Part shown: positions 35,431 to 35,522 of the stretch, piece after piece
How positions within the stretch are numbered: the stretch's first letter is position 1
How the letters are laid out: each line of letters opens with the position of its first letter
Assembly: GCA_903903715.1 (NCBI GenBank)
Contig: CAIUZX010000408.1
Coordinates: 1 to 35,522 of the forward strand
Length of the DNA stretch: 35,522 nucleotides
Source of the DNA: an uncultured Caulobacterales bacterium
GTDB lineage: Bacteria; Pseudomonadota; Alphaproteobacteria; Caulobacterales; Caulobacteraceae
Reading direction: 5' to 3'
The notes under the pieces: model-generated
What the model saw: only the letters and a program-made list of their open reading frames with translations
Told to the model about the DNA's origin: nothing
Databases searched by the model: none
Made by a program: the position numbers and the translations under genes

Positions 35431-35510
35431 GAACGCTCGGCGAGATCATCCCGACGCGCCAAGCGCCGCGCCAGGGTAGGGAGGGGGGCCTCAATTCTCT
35501 GCGGAGTTGA
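35427..35510 (+). CDS. Short ORF (27 aa) after HNH, ATGA overlap
   Basis: MRTLGEIIPTRQAPRQGREGGLNSLRS*. Confidence 0.3.
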   Translation: MRTLGEIIPTRQAPRQGREGGLNSLRS

Positions 35511-35511
35511 G
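35490..35511 (+). other. Hairpin near the contig end (8 paired bases, 2-nt bulge, TGCG loop)
   Basis: CTCAA-tt-CTC-TGCG-GAG-TTGAG. Confidence 0.4.
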
Positions 35512-35522
35512 TGCGAGAAAAC

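Overview
This 35.5 kb high-GC window looks like a whole, or nearly whole, tailed-phage genome with a siphovirus-type, HK97-like structural module. Essentially every convincing gene is on the + strand. Order: TerS, TerL, small TM ORF, portal, prohead protease, major capsid, head-tail connectors, tail terminator, two tail-tube-like proteins, tail chaperones G and G-T (with a readable -1 slippery site GGGAAAA), tape measure, and several large tail or receptor-binding proteins (LamG, glycosidase-like, BNR/sialidase-like, pectate-lyase-like). A lysis/cargo block (SleB-like hydrolase, an Acb2/Tad1-hairpin-like small protein, a TM-plus-lipobox protein) sits inside the tail region. A free-standing LAGLIDADG gene with three zinc-knuckle-like motifs lies between two tail genes. 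After a promoter/operator region with a small HTH protein come small phage genes, DUF1064, ParB-like, DUF2303, a replication-initiator-like protein, a Gp37/Gp68-like protein and an HNH nuclease. I saw no integrase, tRNA, rRNA or CRISPR array. Best leads: (1) the Acb2/Tad1-like gene, a candidate cyclic-nucleotide sponge, bracketed by a duplicated 3' end of the lysis gene; (2) a perfectly paired multi-branch structured element at 32176-32263 in a roughly 120-nt intergenic gap; (3) an iteron-like cluster inside the replication-initiator gene; (4) a zinc-knuckle/LAGLIDADG fusion with its own AT-rich leader; (5) a 12-unit TPAGAL-type repeat shared between adjacent tail proteins. All family assignments are from motif recognition; no database search was run.
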